64,000 nt of DNA. Origin: Multifurca ochricompacta (Eukaryota > Basidiomycota > Agaricomycetes > Russulales > Russulaceae). Every line of letters begins with the position of its first letter. Positions within the stretch are counted from its first letter, which is position 1. The DNA lies in assembly GCA_022496185.1 (NCBI GenBank), contig WTXG01000064.1:1-64000 (forward strand), in the 5' to 3' direction. Below are positions 44,641 to 55,652 of the stretch, in pieces. The notes under the pieces are model-generated. The model saw only the letters and a program-made list of their open reading frames with translations. It had not been told where the DNA came from and did not search any database. The position numbers were made by a program, and so were the translations under genes.

Positions 44641-47600
44641 GCCTTGCCTATCTTAGACAGGACTATATTCAACTGCTTCTGATCCAAACCCTGCCAAACT
44701 GGAGCATGTGCTTTCTTGTGCATGGCAAGTGCCTTCTCAAACATGCTTCTAGCATCTTCTAGTTGTGACCTCTCCATATGCACTTTCCCAGCCCATGTAA
44801 ATCAGTCCCCTGACCCAAGACATCATTGGCAATCTTGTGAAATTTCAAGGCCTCTGTATATGAAGCCTCTGCCTCATCCAGCCTGCTCAGGCTCAAAACA
44901 TGTCCCCAAGTCCTCTGTGATCATTTGCTTGCCCTAGGACATCATTGGCAATCTTGTGAAATTTCAAGGCCTCTCTATATGAAGCCTCTGCCTCATCCAG
45001 CCTTCTCAGCCTCAAAATGTGTCCCCAAGTCCTTTGTGATCATTTGCTTGCCCTAGGACATCATTGGCAATCTTGTGAATTTCAAGGCCTCTGTATATGA
45101 AGCCTCTGCCTCATCCAGCCTGCTCAGCCTCAAAAATGTGTCCCCAAGTCCTTTGTGATCATTTGCTTGCCCTAGGACATCATTGGCAATCTTGTGAAAT
45201 TTCAAGGCCTCTGTATATGAAGCCTCTGCCTCATCCAGCCTGCTCAGCCTCAAAAATGTGTCCCCAAGTCCTTGTGATCATTTGCTTGCCCTAGGACAGA
45301 ATTGGCAATCTTGTAAAATTTCAAGGCCTCTCTATATGAAGCCTCTGCCTCATCCAGCCTGCTCAGCCTCAAAAATGTGTCCCCAAGTCCTTTGTGATCA
45401 TTTGCTTGCCCTAGGACAGAATTGGCAATCTTGTGAAATTTCAAGGCCTCTGTATATGAAGCCTCTGCCTCATCCAGCCTGCTCAGCCTCAAAAATATGT
45501 CCTCAAGTCCTTTGTGATCATTTGCTTGCCATAGGACAGAATTGGCAATCTTGTGAAGTTCCAATGCCTTTTGACATGAAACTTCTGCCTCATTTAGTGC
45601 ACCTTCTGTTAGATAAAGTTCACTAAGATTTCTTAAAACTTCTGCATGCAGGGAACTATTATTATATGGGCTTGACAAACACAGCCCCTCCACTTCTTGC
45701 ATTTTAACTTTTGCATTTTCAATGTCACTGGCATAAAAGTACAATCTTCCCCATGCCTGAAGACACCTTATTAGTACTGATGTGTCACTTGGCCTCTGTT
45801 GTAAGGTTTCAACAGTTTGGCTGATCAACTTGTCTGAATGATCTCCTATGCCAACATGAAAATATGTAAATGTGATAATGGCTTCAACTAGCTTTGAGTT
45901 ATTCCCATAATTTGACTTCAGAAGATCAAATAGTATGGCTTTTGTGTTATTTATTTCTAACACCATCTCAGCATGATACTTTGGCTGTGCTTCAAATGAA
46001 TTAGAAGATGCCAGGTTGATGTAGAAGTTCTGGAGTGAATCTTTATATTTTGATGATATGACCTCCTGTTGATTACAGAAGTGACGAATGATTGGATGAG
46101 TTTGATATCTCTCTCCAATTACATGCACAAGGCTGCACTGCTGCAAGGTACGCAGTTTGATAGAATATCCATTTCAACAAGGATCTCTTTGAATCTCCCC
46201 AGCTGTGAAGTATGAATTCCATCTGGTAACATGCTAAGAACTCCAAGTAGATCCTTAGCAGGTGGATTAGCTCTCATCCTGCCACTATCAATAGATAGTT
46301 GGATGGAATATTCAAGGTTTGATATATGGGTCTGGCCCATTTGAACAAATTTGGTCTGATTTTGATTCCACTCTTTCAGCAGTAATGCAGGTGATGTTGC
46401 CTGGGCAAGATGAGCCAACAGGCTAACAGCAAGAGGAACATAATCCACAGATATGATAAGTTCTTCTGCAGCATCATCATAGTTCTGTCCAATTTCCTCC
46501 CAGATATCTCTAGCAGCATCGTGACTGAGGGTATTCAATGGAGCCAGGGCAGGCTTTGTCCACAGAGTCTGGCCTGGCCGCATGGTGCCTCGCATGGTGA
46601 TGAGTAAGGTGACAGAGTTGAGTGCTGTGACTCTTGTGAGTAGTTCCTCAACAGAATGTCTCATGTCACCAGCCTGTTCCCAAGGTGACTCAAGTTGTCA
46701 AGACAGATGATGCTATCCTTTGAACTCAACACAGCATGGATACGAGACCAGGAAGCATCTGAGCCTCCATCCAAGACACCCAGCATCTTCGCAAGCTCAA
46801 CCAGGAGAGCACCAGATGAGAAGACTGATTCACAAGCAACAAAGTATCGAGCACCCCCGAATTGCTCTTGGACTTGGGGATGAGTGAGGACTGCATTTGC
46901 AAGAGTGGTTTTGCCATAACCACCAGGACCAAGGATTGCAATGCGAGCAGGACGAGAGCCACGAATGCCTATGAGAATCATCTGAAGGATCTCAGCAAGT
47001 TCAGCATCGCGCCCAAAGAATATCTGAGGTGAATGTGGCTCCTGGGGTATGGACCTGGCTGATTGTCAGCATAGGAACACAGCACGATTGTTGACAAAAA
47101 ACCTACGTGATGACATTTGATGGACCAGACGGACCAGCGGGGATGCCCTACCAAATTTATGAGAATTGCTACCACTGGTTACCAACAGCACATATACCTT
47201 GCGTCTTTCAGCGATTTGCTCAAAACGGGCATCTAGGGCCAACTCGGCCTGGAGGTGACGAATTAGGTGAGCAAAACAGACAATAATTTAAAGGCGGACC
47301 TGGAAAGTTTGAAGCACATTTGAAAGCTCGCCATCATATTGCTTGACCTTTCGTAGCAAATCCTTGCGCAGAAGAGCCTTCCTAATATATCCTATTTCCG
47401 CGCTTTGCTTAAGCAGGCTTTCGATCCCACTCAAGTCACTTGCGTACAATGAGCCAGTGAGAAACTATCATGAATACAGGGCGTACTTCTCAAGGGACCG
47501 TAGGATCGAGCGAAGACCGGGAGGGAGATCATTTTCCTCTAGGTTATATTTCTGGCACGACTCCCCGACATTCACAACGAGGCCGGCAACTCGACCAAGT

Positions 47601-47943
47601 TTGCGCATCACAACACCCCACTCTTCCTTATTCTGCTTTACTTCCTGTAAGAAAAGTAGTAAGCACAAAAATCAAGTGAGAGAATAGCCAGACGCTCACA
47701 TCTCGCATGGTGAGAACTTGGAGAAGTAGGCCAGCAACAGGAGAAATGTAGGGTATCCTTGACATCAGAGAGCTTGCCTCTTTCAAGGCAGCAAGAGAAG
47801 TCTCTATTGTGGTTATCGCAACGTCAACAGATCCACCGATCGGCTCAAATGAGTGAATAGCTGGATAGGGCAGATCGATGAGCCATTCAGTAAGTTACGG
47901 GAGAGATACTTACGGACTGGTTGGCTACCGCTTTGTGATGCAT
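44640..47943 (-). pseudogene. STAND/NLR-type protein: helical N-domain, NB-ARC-like NTPase, TPR repeats
   Basis: Minus strand from ATG 47943. Short introns separate N-terminal exons (for example donor GTAAGTATC near 47912). The N-domain (~47850-47230) is helical (VKQNKEEWGVVMRKLGRVAG, DLPPGLRSILRSLE) and resembles the MLKL-like four-helix bundle found at the front of many agaricomycete NLRs. The NTPase has P-loop GPGGYGKTTL near 46910 and Walker B IICLDN near 46700, then a winged-helix-like part ending GERYQTHPIIRHFC near 46075. The C-terminus is a TPR array. One-base frameshifts near 46691, 46155, 45270 and 45075 break it. Family members are thought to act in non-self recognition or regulated cell death; that is inference here. 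Confidence 0.8.
44815..45540 (-). repeat. Six near-identical 120-bp TPR-coding repeats
   Basis: Each 120-bp unit encodes 40 residues of the type DEAEASYTEALKFHKIAN plus LGQANDHKGLGDTFLRLSRL, a TPR as in TPR_12-type arrays. Unit starts are spaced 120 bp apart (near 44937, 45057, 45177, 45297 and 45417, plus a more diverged first one). Differences between units are few; some are 1-bp indels. Confidence 0.9.
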
Positions 47944-48398
47944 GGAACATGCTTCGGAGTTTTTTGTGAGTGAATTAGATTGCATTTTTCAACTTTGTAG
48001 TAGCAGTAGCTGATAGACGTTCGGTAACGAGAGGAGGGACGAGAGTTACACACAACACAGCCCACGAATGTGAACGTGACATGTGACCAGTTACCCGTGA
48101 CATGACACGAGCAGGCGCGCCGTGGGGAGATAGCTTCGGACCCGACTGGGAAGACTCCCCACACTCACACTCTCATCGTTTCCCAATCAATTTTCAACAT
48201 AGTGATGATGGGTTTGACACCGATAATGAAAGTTCATTATGATGATTTTTTCAGGCCCACAAGCCAGGCCCGCACATCACTACTTGCTACTCGTAATAGC
48301 TGCACGCAATACAAATTGGATTTTTTTTTTTTTTTTTAAAAAAAAGGGTGAAAGCTTCTTGAGAAGCTCGAAGCAAGCACCTGTTTCGCTGTGTCATA
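47944..48398. other. Spacer between divergent genes, with a homopolymer tract
   Basis: This is the shared upstream region of the STAND gene (-) and the Crinkler-type gene (+). A T17/A8-type run lies near 48320-48347. A ~30-bp segment at 48167-48198 recurs at 52587-52618. No gene seen. Confidence 0.5.
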
Positions 48399-51300
48399 AT
48401 GTTTGTGGTTGGTAGTGGGTGTGGTGGAACCCACTTTAGTGAGCGGTGGGCGTTGCACACCCCCATCCAACGTGCACGCATTCCATCTCCATCTCTTGAA
48501 CTTCATGCCCTCCCGCCACCAAGAAACGTGCCGGTAAGCGATCGCACCATGATCGCGACTTGTCTCCAGCCAAGAGGAATGTCAAACCCTTCAAGTCGTC
48601 AGGACGAAGTCCGCGATGAGAGTGTCGTGGAGACTAGCAAAGTCGAAGTGAATGCAATTCGTCCAGCACTTTGACGAATCACGTGATATAAGGTAAACAA
48701 CAGAGAGGTTCCGGGATTAGGGTCGCGGAAAATATTCGAGGCCAATATTTTACTGGTAATTTACTGTAATTTACCGGTAAAAAATTCCACGTGATACTTT
48801 CACGTGACGTTTTCAATATACATCGAGAAGTCGTTGTCTAGGGGCTCTCCAAGAGCTTCTGGAGGGTTAGGAGCAGCCACAGAAATGTCACTTGATGGTT
48901 CATCAGAAAGAGCTGCTGCAAGACACTGAGATGACAGATCAACGGTTCATGAGACCTCAAGAGAAAGTTCAGGATGGAACATCTCAAGATTCAGCTCATC
49001 CAACCAACTATCATCCTCATCATCATCTGGATTCTCATCCAGTTTGCCATCTGACTTCGAATAGAACCTGTTCTTGAGTCAAAACTGAAGTGCAAGCTAC
49101 AGAAATACTGCCCTTAAATACTGTAAAGAGCATGCTGTGCTATGGTCATAAGGATTGTATCTTATCATAATGGACGAGCGGAATGTTAGTAAGTATATTA
49201 CAATGCACCGGCAACACCAGTCACCTCCGATCCGGTCCGGCTTACCCTGATCCGTTCCCGGCTCAACAGCTCGCTCGTATATTTAGTTTAGTTAACTCAT
49301 ATATTAGTCACGTTGGCACGTGACCTGGTAAATTACTACTCCCACAGCGACCCAGTAAATTACCAGTAAATAATGGGTTCGTAAAAAAGTACCAATTTTT
49401 TCCGCAACCCTAATCCCGGAACCTCTCTGTTGTTTACCTTATATCACGTGATTCGTCAAAGTGCTGGACGAATTGCATCCAGTGCAAAGTCGAACTTGCA
49501 GTTTCAGGGTACCCAGATAGTGCGTCTCCACTCTGTCGGCTCTTTTTCGTCAACTCGATTCTATCGCACTCCCTCTTCTCCAAAACAATTGTGACCGATT
49601 GTAATCAGTTAGATCAAAAGTACAACAAGGAAGCTCAAGGGTCAAACACATTAATCCTGGATCTCTTCAAGGAACATCCCTGGCTCGTCCCTTTTCTTGG
49701 CAAGTGCTGCGACCGAGGTTTGTTCCGCGATGTTCGTCGTCTCAGTGAGCGTCTTGCAAACAGCTTACTTCCAATCGCTTCTCACACATTTCTAATGTGC
49801 AGAAATTTTACGACCCGCCTCCGCTGATTCCACCCCAAAAAAGGGAGTAGCTGCCTCCCTCCAGGTCCCAATCCGTCAATTCAAGGTGCGCAACTATCCC
49901 AAACCCATTCACCCATGCTCATCTCGACATAATAGCTACCTTACGTGCGTGGGGTTCCCCTTTCAAAGGCAATGCCGCAACTTCACTTCTTCTCACGATC
50001 GAGAGTTACCTCGACAAGCGAAGAGACGTCTACGCCCGACAGACTAGTATAGTAAATTCATCAGGAACAGGAAAATCTCGCATGGTGGATGAAGTAGCGA
50101 CCAAAATCATCACCATTCCTATATGTCTTCGCAGTTCTAAATCTCAAGGTCTATTTTTCCGCTCTTTCTCATTTATATACTTATTCTCTGATCCTAAAAA
50201 GGATTTCCACCCCCTGATATCGAGCTACGCAACTGGCTGTGTTCTGTTGGGGGCGACAGCGATCCAGATGCTCCTTCCAAGAAGCTTCATGGTTTTGTCT
50301 ATGCTCTTTTGACTATCACCGAGAAGCGTTTGGAAGATATTGAATCTAATTACTAAGGTGATTGACCTGTACTTGTCTCGTGAACGCATGTGATAACATA
50401 GGATTGCAGATGATGTTGCGCCACAGGAATCGACCACCATTGGGAGGGATCGGGGTCGACCTAGGCTGGATACAGCGCTACTTGTCCAGGAGCACCAGGA
50501 GAAGCTGGCGAAGGCGTTCCGTGAACACATGACAGTGGGCCAAGGTTTCCGAAGCTCGAATGATTATCGTAAATATTCCTTCAAGGCTGTAGTTGACGAA
50601 GCTACGACGAAGCTACCAAGGTGAATTAACTTGACGTGTGTCCATTTCGTAAATTGACTGCATCTTCAAGTTCATGGTGTCTTGCGAGCGCGTTCATAAG
50701 GAGAATCGTAGCCCTTCTCCATACGCAGTTGATGGAAATGGTGTGAGAGAAGCAGGGCTCGAGCTCTGTCAATTTGTGGATCCTGAAGGATGCTTAGACC
50801 TACTTGAAGGTCCAAGGCGGCCCCTTGTTATCCTGGCCTTCGATGAATCTCATGTGCTAGGTGATACCCCACCAGGCAAGGGCTGGACTCTGTTTGCAGA
50901 ATTGCGTCGTACTTTGCGTGAGCTCGTGGAACTTCCCGTCTTCTCGTTATTTCTTTCTACGGCGGGGAAATTCCATGTGTTCTCCCCGGAGATAGGAAAA
51001 GATCCATCTAATCAGGTCGCAAACATGAACCTTTCAGTTCTGCATCTGATTTCGGAGATCAGCTTCAATGACCTCATGACACCTCCGGAGGAAGATAGTG
51101 TGACTGTGGACGACATGGTGGATGATAAATGGATAACTCATTTAGGCCGTCCATTGTGCATCCATTTGACATATCTCTATTAATGATAACTGATAATTGG
51201 GTGCCTCGAGCAGGTTTGGCACTCATTATGATTCTTTGGTGAAAGTTAAGGCTGAACGGGAACTTATGGTCCTCACGAAGCAAAAGCTGCTGGATGGCAG

Positions 51301-52590
51301 CATCACACTGGATGAAGATTTAAATGGAAAAGGTGCTCTGGCGTGTCTATCTTTTCGATTTTCCCTCGAATTCAACCTTGTCCACTCATATGATCGCGAG
51401 TTGGCCCGCACTCAGGTCGAATGTTACGTTAATGCTCGATGGCTGTACATTTAGTTTATTAATTATCTTATTATTTTTCTTTCTCTTGCTTCCTCTTTGT
51501 TCGCGTTCATTCCATGTCATTCCACCTACTTGTCATCGCTAAGTGACATCATACCTCTGAACTATATAAATACAGTAGAGACATAGCTCAAAGACTCTAG
51601 TCTTGAGCTCTTGTATCTACAAGCTTAGTTAACTCCAGAAATCTGACTCCCTTCTTGCTTCTGCATTGCGTGCTTGAGCATTATCTCATCATCAGAATTG
51701 TCAAGTTTATCTTTGACAATCAAACTATACGCAGAACGGTCAGCCACCGTAACATCGAACGTCACATGCGGTTGTGCCTTGTGGCTACCACTGAACTCGA
51801 AGACATGATCACCGTCGTTGGGTCGGAGCCGTATCTGGCTGAGGCTGCCCGAATGATTATTAGTGGAGCAGGAGTGAATCCTATTCGTTGCCTTGTGGAG
51901 AATTCGGAACTAGATTGCGTCGATTGTGGCCAGCGTGGCGAGCTGGCTGCCACACTCATCGTCATGCAGGCCCGCGATGCGGCTTCGTTTGTGACCAAGA
52001 GAAGATGGGTGTTCGTCGCTGACCTTATGAAGGCTTTACTTCCTGCCTCGGCATATGATGAAGTGAAAGAAAGTCTTCCAACCCTTTCCCGTCGCGACGA
52101 GGACAAGCCATTCGAATCGGCGTTCAAGGGCTACTGTCCGTGGTTCAACCACGTGATCAAGGTCAAAAACTCTGACAAGATCAGTGTTGACTCTCTCTGG
52201 GAATTCATCACACAAGGTGCTATGATCTCTTCATTAACAACCAACGTGGCGTCGACATCGTCCTTCCGTTTGTGTGAGGAACGAAAAGCTTTCTCCGCGC
52301 ACGACGACAGCGATTCTCATCCAGGTCAAGAACGACAAGAGCTACCAGTATAATATCAGTCAATTTCTGTTCGACGCCATGGAACCATATCAGGTCAGGC
52401 TGTTCCCCAAAGGTCACACTCCTCTTCCGCGTTAGCCTCCTCCAAAGCTGGGGTGTCGATTCCAGCTGCACCACAGCGAAGGCACCACTATATTCATCGA
52501 CTTGCTACGATGTGTGGTGTGCGGAGTTAGGGAAGACTTCCCACCCACTGCGCTTTTTCTCTCAAGTGCCAACGTTTAAGATGACCCACA
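48399..52590 (+). pseudogene. Crinkler-type P-loop NTPase / PD-(D/E)XK-like nuclease, interrupted and frameshifted
   Basis: Multi-exon plus-strand gene; possible starts are ATG 48399 or 48549. After the inserted element the frame continues (LFKEHPWLVPFLGKC at ~49665). Exons follow with AHLDIIATLRAWGSPFKGN (~49920), Walker A SSGTGKSRMVDEV (~50060), an intron at ~50153-50199, then FPPPDIELRNWL (~50205). Walker B-like VILAFDESH is at ~50830 and LFLSTAGKFHVFSPE at ~50950. The C-terminal part (51655-52400; GSEPYLAEAA, KPFESAFKGYCPWFNHVIKV) ends in GVDIVLPF and ILIQVKNDK, which fit the D and QxK residues of a restriction-nuclease fold. Frameshifts near 49800, 52225 and 52275 disable it. I recognise the family from agaricomycete genomes; its cellular role there is unproven. 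Confidence 0.65.
48648..49483. mobile_element. Mutator-like miniature element (836 bp), 11-bp TSD
   Basis: Long terminal inverted repeats: 48652-~48735 is nearly the exact reverse complement of ~49400-49479, weakening further inward. An 11-bp direct repeat GCAAAGTCGAA flanks it (48637-48647 and 49484-49494). Long TIRs with 9-11 bp duplications point to a Mutator-like element. No transposase. It sits inside coding sequence of the Crinkler-type gene; with one TSD copy removed the codons on both sides are in the same frame. Confidence 0.8.
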
Positions 52591-52599
52591 CTCTCATCG

Positions 52600-53955
52600 T
52601 TTCCCAATCAATTTCAACCGTGAAATTCTTATCAACACTCTATGAACAGTGCAAATACGTGCAGCGCACAATGGGACTGCGGCTTTTCGTACCGTCGCCT
52701 CGCTCCCTACTTTCTCAGTCACTTCTTCCACCCCAGGCCCAGACACGCATTATCGCATCACCCTCCGATGCTCTGGCATCTCCCTAGGACGTCTCGTTCA
52801 GAGAACGCTTGCCGCTCTCGACCTCAGACGACGCAGACTGTATGCCATTTACACACGCCTGAGACTGCAGGCATGATCCTCGCATCAAGGAGCCGTCAAC
52901 GTGCAAATGTCCCCGCCAGCGTGGTACAAACGGTTGGGCAACAGAGAGCTGGGCGCAAGGCTCCGCGCGGTCTCACCGTTGTTGTAATGAAGATCGAAAC
53001 TGGTATGTGTCTATAGATCACTTTATTCTATGCCTCGATCCCACAAACCCAACCACCCGACCGAGCGCGTTGTAGGAAATGCTGGGCACCATTAAAAGAG
53101 AGCCTTTTTACTCCCACTAGAACCAGCTTCTTACCTTTCCTCCTGGTATCAGATCCCACTCCCACGTAGCCTAGCTTAATTGCAGGGCTGTGTATTACAT
53201 ATACCAAGCCACTTTTTCAAAAATAGCTTTATTCGCGTTAGTTTCACGTCGGCCTTCACTGCGCGGAAGTACCAGGAAAACCCAAAGGCCCTCCTTCAAG
53301 GCGCTGACCCATATGCACGGCGGTCTACCCAAGTCAACATTAGCCGGCGTTCGGAGAACAGGCAACTCCTCCAGAATGCGCTGTTGTTGGTTGCATGGAA
53401 GAAGAATGGAAAGATCGGGAAGAAAAGCCGGTGATGACGCTATAGAGTTGTGTACCGTGCGTGCACAGTAGTAACCCTGATTCTTTACCAGCACCGCTGC
53501 CTACTCCCTGGCTCATCAATCCACTATTCCTTCAGTGCATGGGCGTGTCCCATATCTGTCAACTGTGAGTGGGAGAGTAAAATTGGAGAAACGGGAGAAA
53601 GAGACGCAGACAAAGACATAGAGGCCCCTTCTTCGGTAGGCACGGGGCGGTGAAAGACAATTTACTGCTGAGCCTGAGTGAAATTAAGTCCAGGAATCCC
53701 CTTTATGTACACTGTATGACAACATGGATATATCTACGCTTTCAATGATAATAAAAACGCCATCCTCCATCTACTTGACATCGACGTTGTATCCCCCGAC
53801 GTAATTCCTCTTCCCTAGACAGCCAAACGCAGTGAGTACCAATTTGGGCACGTCGAAACACAAGAGCAATCATACCGGTACTCAGACATGAGCTGCACGC
53901 CTACGAGCAGACACGCACACGCAACCAGGAGAAACCTAGTACCTACGTGGACGCC
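52600..53955. other. No supported gene
   Basis: Several short open frames on both strands lack domains, consistent start context or plausible splice sites. The segment 52587-52618 duplicates 48167-48198. Base composition is less repeat-like than the left half of the window. I see nothing to annotate. Confidence 0.4.
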
Positions 53956-53959
53956 TCTT

Positions 53960-54560
53960 GATCAACAAGCCTTTTTGTATAACACAACACATACCGCCCA
54001 GCTGTGATCAACTTGCGCGCCGTCTACGCTCAGGACAAATTCGACGAGGTTCGCGCTCATCATAAGCAAAATATTAAACACCCCGCCTACAGCACACACA
54101 TGGCGGTACCACCATCTATTTCCAAACTGCGCAACAAAGAAAAGATGTTTAGCTCCTTGCTTAGCCTTCCTTAGTTCCGCCTGACCCCGGAACTTGCGTG
54201 TAATCGAGCACACGCACCGACGACGGTGGCAGCGCTATCCTTACCACCACCTCTGGCAGGATGAGTAGCGCCGCGAGCCAACCCCACGCCAAAATCCTCG
54301 GGGTGAGATCATGCCTGAGTGCGGCGAACGTGAAGATAAGTACGCTCGTCGCAGCGAGCTGACGCGTACCACTGAGGGGAGTGTAGAGGTAACGGTGCCA
54401 TGCGCGCCAAAATCTGAGGTGTGAGTAATTGTTCGCCATGCAGCACACCATATTCTCGGGTGGGTCCAACCCATCCGCGAGTGCCCACAACCGAAAGAAA
54501 CACCAGGGCAGAAGCAGCTGTATGCAACGCCACCAACCAGCCCATGGGACCGCCCATCAG
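53960..54560 (-). pseudogene. GUP1-like MBOAT acyltransferase fragment
   Basis: The minus strand reads LPWCFFRLWALADGLDPPEN (~54550), then MANNYSHLRFWRAWHR, TFAALRHDLTPRILAWGWL (keeping the His of the MBOAT active-site region), LILPEVV, and after a break WYRHVCAVGGVFNILLMMSANL (~54110). These match the C-terminal third of GUP1, a membrane O-acyltransferase that remodels GPI anchors in yeast. About eight residues after FWRAWHR are missing and the N-terminal two thirds are absent. A frame change lies near 54200. It is a dead fragment; an intact copy should exist elsewhere in the genome. Confidence 0.8.
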
Positions 54561-55652
54561 CACCACTGGACACACTATAGCAATGTTGGGGTATGGGACA
54601 TCACTTTGAGCCAAGGAACATGTTGTGCATGCAATGTGGAATTGTCACACACTTTAGATTATCTTATCACAATCATGAGATTGAGTCCACCCGGGAGCCC
54701 GGTCGGTCGCTACCGGCCTGTCTCAACAGCCTCCCCCTCCTCACTATTTATGCCATTTAAGTGACTTAGACTTTCGAGGCAGCACAACAACACATGTCAT
54801 CGAAATGTCAAAGATGTTGATCTCATTCTCATGTGAGGCTGTGGTGGGCTAGCGACGCGCGCGCGCGCGCGCGTCGAGTCAAGTCGAGGTCAACTCATGT
54901 CTGTGTCTGTCTGTAAGAAAGGGAATCCCAGTTTAAAACCCTAAACGTGCGAGTGACCGTTTGGGCAAAGTCAATCAATCCATTAATGACGATGTGAGTG
55001 TGAACTCACCGTCACTCCCAATGTGTTAATCTTCTTTGTACTCGTGCTAGACGTCAGCAATGTGCGTAGGTCGGTCAACACCTCTGGGTGAGTCATTCCT
55101 TGGACCAATTTTGTAGAAACATGAAAGAGGGAGATGTTTTGGGTTGCGTATTGAACTAGAGAAGAAAAGGGACAAGGGAGAGTGAAGACTTGGCCGCGAA
55201 TTTCGATGGGCACATGCTATCCATGTGTCTACTAATTCTTCATGGACACTCAAGGAAATTGAAATGATGGATTGTATCTGTGACAGCGGCATTGCAGGAG
55301 GGGGGGAAGGGGTCATGTAGTCATGCAGTCATGTACAGCACGAGGCAAACTAACCATGAACCTTACCCTAGGCCCACTGGCCCACCCACCAACGAATAAG
55401 CCAAAAAAAATCCATTTTTCCGTGTACATCAGTTCACACACACATAATCAACATTCCAAACCAAGAAGGCCGGGCCCGCGGGGGTAAGGAGGGGGGGGGA
55501 GCCGGAGCCGGATCATAATGAAAGAAAAGCTCGGTAAAAAAAAGGAAAAAGAAATCAAACGAGGGTATAGAATTGAGGACAGGGGAAAAAAGGCTAAGTT
55601 AGGAGAAGAAGTCATCACATCAATCTGAGCAAGGTTGAATACGACGCTAGAC
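54561..55652. other. Intergenic; (CG)n tract at 54856-54873
   Basis: No gene seen. An 18-bp alternating CG run lies at 54856-54873, flanked by CGA/TCG-rich sequence. Purine-rich stretches near 55480-55560 may belong to the 3' untranslated region of the epsin gene. Confidence 0.5.

Noticed and set aside
52642..53016. 124-codon plus-strand frame as a gene
   Set aside because: The composition is that of random translation, overlapping other equally good frames; no splice or domain support.
54856..54873. (CG)n run as a regulatory element
   Set aside because: A simple dinucleotide repeat; a similar run lies in solo LTR c near 21440. Nothing ties it to a gene.
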